Translations under genes and position numbers: made by a program | Notes under the pieces: model-generated | What the model was told of the DNA's origin: nothing | Databases searched by the model: none | What the model saw: the letters and a program-made list of their open reading frames with translations, nothing else | Shown: piece by piece, positions 58,180-64,000 of the stretch | Layout of the letters: each line of letters begins with the position of its first letter | Numbering within the stretch: position 1 is the stretch's first letter | Assembly: GCA_905221605.1 (NCBI GenBank) | Contig: CAJNDS010002179.1 | Coordinates: forward strand, 536,001 to 600,000 | Origin: Symbiodinium natans | Taxonomy: Eukaryota; Sar; Dinophyceae; Suessiales; Symbiodiniaceae | Direction: 5' to 3' | Length of the DNA stretch: 64,000 nucleotides

Positions 58180-58380
58180 CCTGGAATGCCCAACTCTAGA
58201 GTGTCCCTGGAGTGAGTGCCCAGCCAACTCTCCTTAAAGTGTTTAGCCCCAGAGCCTCCCTGGAGTGCCCCCCAGAGTCTCCCTGGAGTGCCCAACCCCA
58301 GAGAGTGCCAAACGCCAGAGTGTCCCCGCTCCAGAGTCTCCTCTCCTGGAGTGCCCAACCCCAGAGTATCTCTACCAAGA
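58180..58380. repeat. tandem CTCCCTGGAGTGCCC/CCCCAGAGT units
   Basis: GAGTGCCCAACCCCAGAG and CTCCCTGGAGTGCCC alternate with a loose 25-40 base spacing; TGGAGTGCCC appears at least four times. Confidence 0.75.
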
Positions 58381-58679
58381 GAGGGTGGGGATGTTCGAAG
58401 TTAAATAATACATATGTATGTATGTATTTATTCATAGGCTTCCATCACCCACTTTGTGTCATGAAGGGCCTGTTCTCTCCTGCTGAACTGCTCTATTCCT
58501 AGGCTCAATGTTTGCTAACGACTGAAGCCCGTCGTAGGCATGGTAGGCAGGATGTTCTTCCATCAGGGCCCCCGGCAGACTTGGCCAGTAGCCGCGTGAA
58601 GAAGTCGCCGCCGAGCATCTCGTCCTCGTCATCCTGCAACAGGAGACAAGCAATCCTAATGCGTTCCCCCCAATCTCAC

Positions 58680-58680
<1 letters not shown>

Positions 58681-58731
<51 letters not shown>

Positions 58732-58812
58732 CCCCCCCTCCCTTGTATAAAACTCCCCAAAACCCCGAAAGGGTTTTTAGTATTAGGGGGGGCGGGGGGG
58801 GGGGGGGGTTCT
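58681..58812. repeat. 48-base C run opposed to a G run
   Basis: Uninterrupted C from 58681 to 58728, more C-rich sequence to about 58742, a short spacer (CCCCAAAACCCCGAAAGG), then a G-rich run to about 58810. Could fold as i-motif/G-quadruplex or as a long hairpin. Shorter runs lie at 3340, 13565, 17287, 38098, 40206, 44143, 50885, 53297, 58957 and 63238. Confidence 0.9.
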
Positions 58813-59481
58813 CCGAACAAACAGCCCGTCCTTCGAGCTTGCTGGCTCAGTCATATAGCAAGCCATAAACACCAAAACCCTAAGTCCTACACGCTTGAGT
58901 CTTCGGGTTTGCAGAGTTCAACGTTTCTGCTTCAGGCTTCCGACCCCTCCCTTAAACCCCCCCCCCCCCCCCCCCCCAATTCGGTGGAGGTTTAAAAAAC
59001 GGCTATGGGATCGGGTTTTTGGGCCAGGGTATTTGTCCATTAGGAGGGGATGGATATCAGCGAACGGATTTTCTTGAATGGTGAGTTCCTTCTGGATTGC
59101 ATTCGGCCCAACTTCTGCCCCATGTCGCTCAATTGCCTCGCAACGTGGGCCATGGGTTACATTAGCGTCATCAGGGTTTGCTGTAGTAGTGTAGTCACGC
59201 GTCCTGTTCATCGGGACCCTCGACAAGGTCGTTCAAACCTGGCGGAAAGCACTGCTCTCGTCCTCCATATCTGGAGGAGTTCGGGCGTTGCCATGAGGCT
59301 GGGCCAGAACTTAATCCTAAACCCTAAACCGGTGCATGCTGAAGAATTCGGGAGTTCGGGAGCCCTGGTATTCCTGGGATAGGGGGAGAGTAGACTTTAC
59401 AGGTAAGTGGGCCCAAGAGGGTCCCAACTCTCCACAAAGCCTGATAAAGCCTCAAAACAACGTGCGTTGAACCCCTATATA

Positions 59482-59530
59482 ATGGGATGTTCCCTATTAA
59501 GGACTGTTAGTGTAAGGGGGAACATCTCAA
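59482..59530. mobile_element. family A short copy A7
   Basis: ATGGGATGTTCCCTATTAAG ... GGGGGAACATCTCAA; the middle is deleted. Confidence 0.5.
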
Positions 59531-60021
59531 CGTATATACTTTAATCGAAGGCCCAAACACAGAAACTCGAACCCACCAAAGGCCCTGTTGTTCAACACTT
59601 GGCAGCCCCAACGCAAAAATCCCAAAGCCCCATGTACCTCAGTAAACCATCAACCGCTGGAACACCGCGAGCCCTTATACCATTAAACGCACAATCCTTA
59701 CACAGAATCCTTTAAGACACCGGCTTGTTTGGGCTATAAGTAAGGTAATCTATATCCAAACTTAATTTAAGATCCACCAACCCTAAACCCTAAACCCTCA
59801 GCTGGGTGCAAAGACGCTGGTTGCCCACGTTCTTCGCATGCACGGCGGGAGGAACCCGACAAGCGCAACCTTTGCAGCAGGGTTTCAGGGTTTTTGCTGC
59901 CCAGGGTTGGGGTTTAGGGGTTTTTGGGGTTTAGGGTTTGGGTTCCTAAGGGGATGGAAGGGTTAGGTTCGGGACTAGGGTTTTGGAGTTTTTGGGATTC
60001 CTTGGTTCATGATGTTCTGGG

Positions 60022-60090
60022 TGCGGGATGTTCCCCCTTATACTAACAGTCCTTAATAGGGATTCTGATAGGGGCTACTATAAATCCCTG
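60022..60090. mobile_element. family A truncated copy A8
   Basis: Left half only: GCGGGATGTTCCCCCTTATA then CTAACAGTCCTTAATAGGGA. Other partial copies lie at 13838-13910 and 38406-38471. Confidence 0.5.
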
Positions 60091-61340
60091 GACGCCAGAG
60101 TCCCAAACAAAGTGTAGACCCGTCAAGAACCTTGTCCACCCAAAGCTGCGATGTTGTGAACATGAGTGAGCTTGACCCCCTAATCCCTAAACCCTAGCCC
60201 TAAACCCTAATCCCTAAACCCTAGCCCTAAACCCTAATCCCTACCTCTAACCCTATCTAACCCTTACACACCCACCTCAACCCAACCACCACAACACGTA
60301 AGCAGGCCCGCCCTTTGAACCGTGAGGCCCACGCCGGAAGCAGCCAGCTGAAGCGCTGGTAAGCTGGTCACCCTAAACCCTAAACCCTAAACCCTAAACC
60401 CTAAACCCTAAACCCTACTATAAACCCCTTGAGGGTTTGCGGCCTGAGCCCATGAACTGGAACCCACGGCGACTGAGGTCCCTGCAGTGCGGAGTGCACC
60501 TCGCAAGCGGCTTCTTTAGGGTTCAGGGTTCAGGGTTTAGGGTGTGGGTTTTAGGGGTTTAGGGTTTAGGGTGTGCTTCTTTAGGGTGTAGGGTTTGGGG
60601 TTTAGGGTACCCTGGTCAACACTGCATGAAAAAAGCCTGAATACTGAAGAATCCTTTGCATCAGGCTTCTTCTCACCCAATTCGCTGCTCGAGCTTATCG
60701 CTCAAACACTTTTATTGGTGCGTCAAACTGCAAGCCTCATGGAAACAACCCCTTTTTGCAGCAGGCTTGCAGAATGTCCTCGGAAACAACCCCTAAACCG
60801 TCAACGCAAAAACCGATATTAGGGTCAAGTGAAAACAACGCTAGGCAGAGCCTGGCAGGGTTCAGGGTTCAGTTGTTGGGGTTGGGTTTTGTTTTGGGGT
60901 TTTAGGGTTTTGCCGGGGGTTTAGGGATTCGGTACCCTTGCAGCACGTGCTCGGCCAACAGGCCTGGCGGAGGGCTGCTGGACGGCATCATGGGCCAGCA
61001 TGATGTAATCTACAATTACTAGTAGTATTCCCCTATGGTCCCTTCAGAAGCATACTATCTTGAATAAGAAGCCTCAAAACCCTGTTCTAACTATGAAGGC
61101 CCCTATAGTAGCAGCAGCGCCCGGCTTGGTCACAGTGACGTCAAGCCAAGCCATGAAAGTCCCGGCCATGGAAAAATCTACTCTAAGCCTCAACCCTAAA
61201 CCCTAAACCCTAAACCCCAAAACCAACCTAAACCCTAAAACTCCATGCTGAGTGCCGCGCCATTTGCTTCGGGCGCTGCACAGCTTATCCGGCCTTGCGT
61301 GGCTTCGACAGCTCTGTGCGTAATTGCTTGAGCCCACCCC

Positions 61341-61479
61341 CTTGGGGACCAAATGAACCCTCGAAGGGTTTGGGGTTCATATACGTCAATCGAAATAATT
61401 CTGAATGACCCAATTAATAGGAATTATAGTACTTAGAGGGTATATGACCCCAATTTTAGGGCTCATTTGGTCCCCAAGG
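61341..61479. mobile_element. family C element C4
   Basis: CTTGGGGACCAAATGAACCC ... TTTTAGGGCTCATTTGGTCC CCAAG. Other copies: 2432-2545 and 48499-48606. Confidence 0.7.
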
Positions 61480-61859
61480 AATTCCTCCTGAGTTCCTCCT
61501 GACTCTTAGCAGGGAATTCGGGACTCTGGAATGCTAGTCGTAAGAACCAGTGGGAATCGGCAGGTTGCTGTCATAGAGGTAACCCTGTAAGGGGGCTGTT
61601 TTGGGGCTTTCTGGTGCGCAGGGAGTCTTCAGCTCCCTAAACCCTAAACCCTAATTATCGCCGAAGCCATAAATACGGGAATCAATGCCACACCTGGCTC
61701 CAGCAAGTGACTGGTTGGTGCTGCGGTGACCGAGGTCCTGACATAGATGCGTCCATGATTGCGCTGAATTCAGCATCGTCGATGTTGTTCCTGAGCCGTC
61801 ACTAGGTGATGGACAGCACATCTGCCGTGGTGAGCTGATATTCTGCTCACTGTTTTAGG

Positions 61860-61896
<37 letters not shown>

Positions 61897-62072
61897 GTTT
61901 TTGTCAGAGGTTCCGTTCACCGCATCGAATGCATCGTCGTCACATGATTCGCTCCAACGCTTCAGATCAATTCAGGCTCGCGCTTCAGACGCCCTTTCGA
62001 AAGCATGACAGCTACAAGCGAACGCCTGCATGAAACCCTAAACCCTAAACCCTTAACCCTCATGATTCGGGC

Positions 62073-62220
62073 GAGGTTCATGGTACTTACCAACCAATTA
62101 TAACTGGGCTTATGACCCTACTTATAATTGGGATAACCCCTATAAGGCTCTTTAGGGGTATTATAAGTAGGGTTATAAGTACAGTTATAATTGGTTAGTA
62201 AGTACCATGAACCTCCAAGT
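62073..62220. mobile_element. family D element D6, long near-perfect inverted ends
   Basis: AGGTTCATGGTACTTACCAA-CCAATTATAACTG at the left and its complement with one mismatch at the right, about 33 bases each. The most intact family D copy. Confidence 0.75.
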
Positions 62221-62719
62221 AGAAACCTAAACCAGCCGCACAAAAAGCCAGATCCGCCCCGAAGCTTCGACCCTCGGACTAGTTGGGCTCAGAGCTTACG
62301 GAGAAGGGTTCTTTGTTCCCCTAAACCCTAAACCCTAAACCCTAAACCCTACACCCTACACCCTACACCCTACACCCTAAACCCTAAACCCAAACCCTAA
62401 ACACAATGTCACTGCTCCAAACCTCTGAATGGAAAGCGGGTGGCTTTTCAAGCCGCAGCCAGAGGGGAACGAGGCCCCGGGAGCCTGTGCAGTTGCTGGA
62501 GATTTTGGCAATGCCCCTTTATTGAGCAATATACCTTAAATCATATGATTGAGGATCCCCAGATAACTTAAGGCGTATTCCTTATTTCAGGGGCTTTGGG
62601 CTCTTTGGGGTATTCTCCCCTTCAGCCCGCCGTATCCTCACATGACCCTGTTGTCAAAACCCTCGACCTCTTGCTGATCAGGCCTGTAAGCCTGTAACCC
62701 AGCAGCCGAATGCCCCTTG

Positions 62720-62872
62720 AAAAGAAATACTGAAAAATGTATAGGGCTCCTTAACATGATTTTAAGGTATGTTCCTAAATTGAGGGGTATAGGGGGAAAA
62801 GAAATACTGAAAATGTATAGGGCTCCTTAACATGATTTTAAGGTATGTTCCTAAATTGAGGGGTATAGGGGG
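62720..62872. repeat. 77-base tandem duplication of a family B-like segment
   Basis: AAAAGAAATACTGAAAA-type units start at 62720 and 62797 and carry ATAGGGCTCCTTAACATGAT and GTTCCTAAATTGAGGGGTAT nearly identically. Confidence 0.75.
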
Positions 62873-62999
62873 GTTCTCTGGGAAGGCATTGCTTGAGCCC
62901 TGATGCCCCCACTACCTTCAATGGAACATCCTCGCAAGCTGCGGAGCTCGCGATCGCCCATCCTCGGATTTCGCCTCTCGGGTTCCTCAGGGCGTTACA

Positions 63000-63118
63000 A
63001 TAAGTACAATAAGTATAATAAGTATGATAAGTATAATAAGTATAATAAGTACAATAAGTAATAAGTATAATAAGTATAACATGTCTAATACAGTACAATA
63101 AGTATAATAAGTATAAGC
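63000..63118. repeat. AAGTATAAT microsatellite-like array
   Basis: Units AAGTATAAT/AAGTACAAT repeat about 12 times; open frames here are by-products. Confidence 0.85.
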
Positions 63119-64000
63119 TAGGTCCCAAAACCCCTCAAGCCTCAAGCCTCAACCCTGCACTGGCCACTGACACCAGACACCAGCTGGCCTGAACGCCGCG
63201 GGTAGCTGGGCCTCAAGTGCCGGGCACTGGGGGTCTTCCGGGGGGGGGGGGGGGGGGCTCTATTAGTACAATAATACAAGAATGAATTTCAGAAGATAGC
63301 GTAATCATATAAAAATAAAAGATGAATACAGAATACAATAGTTTAACAATAGCCATCATAAAAAACAAAATATATATATATATATACTCATACAATAGTA
63401 CAAAAACAAAAAAAAGCAGCCAAACACTGCTAACATAATATGAGGCGTCGAAATTTCGGAGCCCCTGGGCTGCTCCGGGGCTGAGGATTTTGGGGGGTCC
63501 AGGGTTTAGGGGCTACAGGGTTTAGGGGTTCAGGGCTCTACAGGGTTCAGGGGTTTACAGGGTTTAGGGGTAGACCCTGAACCCTAAACCCTGTAAACCC
63601 TAAACCCTGAACCCTAAACCCTGGTTTCGGGATCATAACTTGTCGGCTCCCTAAACCCTAAACCCTAAACCCTAAACCCTAAACCTTAAACCGCTGAGGC
63701 CGCAACAGGCCATCTTTGCCCTGGGCCTTGGCTGTGCCCCGCGTCAGAACCCTGCCGCACGAACGCGTGTGCATGCTCGATCCCATATATATGTATACAT
63801 ATAAACAGGCATGAACATACATATGAATATATAAATATATATAAAGAGGAATTTAAAAAAATATATATTAAAAATACCACCTATGAATACATACCTATAT
63901 GTATCTATATACATATACACACATATATATATATACACATACATGCACCTTCAACGCAAGCGCTCGGAATCCACCGTATACCTCTACAAGAAGCCTCGGA

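Larger units (their letters stand above)
57650..60590. other. intergenic or intronic repeat-rich sequence
   Basis: Telomeric variants (57760-57960, 60180-60245, 60372-60420), a (TA)n tract, the 58.2 kb tandem, the C/G runs and family A copies. No exon island convincing enough to list. Confidence 0.4.

Noticed and set aside
58512-58868. 118-codon plus frame with a polyproline tract
   Set aside because: The proline run is translation of the 48-base C run.
1-64000. tRNA, rRNA, snRNA, CRISPR and operon-type features
   Set aside because: No tRNA box pairs, rRNA core sequences, or spacer arrays were found by eye; the regular repeats are telomeric or satellite, and the organism is eukaryotic.

Overview
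The window reads as nuclear DNA of a dinoflagellate, most likely a Symbiodiniaceae/Suessiales-type alga. Grounds: (1) an intronless gene at 42511-43209 (-) with a ubiquitin-like N-terminus (MLRVWRVSGEE...) fused to ankyrin repeats, an architecture I know from Symbiodiniaceae; (2) introns with GA or GC donors and AG acceptors; (3) plant-type telomere repeat (TTTAGGG)n; (4) one 13-base match to the dinoflagellate spliced leader. The species cannot be named from sequence alone.

Two genes are firmly recognised: protein farnesyltransferase beta subunit (55519-57246, -, four exons, 450 aa) and the UBL-ankyrin gene. Everything else is built of very short exon-like islands, usually 60-250 bases, between interstitial telomeric repeat blocks and small inverted-repeat elements of about 100-150 bp. 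Candidate genes from reading frames plus splice sites: a PPR-like gene (34-2696, -), a three-exon gene (4538-5019, -), exon islands at 5352-8524 and 9512-11028 (-), a plus-strand gene or pseudogene (12572-13748), a minus gene (14729-16249), islands at 27.8-33.4 kb, a minus gene (40058-40740), a plus gene (41163-42275), and two minus genes just downstream of the farnesyltransferase gene (53886-54153 and 54485-54817).

Between these lie: a composite dispersed repeat field (18.5-26.9 kb); an AT-rich palindromic repeat field (35.74-37.17 kb) followed by nested hairpins (37.17-37.96 kb); 30-unit telomeric, tetranucleotide, TA, CA/GT and homopolymer tracts; and at least seven families of short inverted-repeat elements (called A to G here).

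The central observation is that these elements make introns. All three farnesyltransferase introns are inverted-repeat elements bounded by short target duplications, and the protein reads correctly only with GC-AG, GA-AG and GA-AG splicing. One of them belongs to family G, which also occurs outside recognised exons and in a second gene. Families A and E likewise form in-frame introns in other candidate genes. This matches the introner (intron-generating DNA transposon) concept. Telomeric repeats also abut exons so that TTTAG|G can act as acceptor and G|GTTTAG as donor, which would make their insertion tolerable to splicing.

Limits: small exons in GC-rich DNA often stay open in more than one frame, so apart from the two recognised genes the models are inferences, with alternative frames noted where seen.
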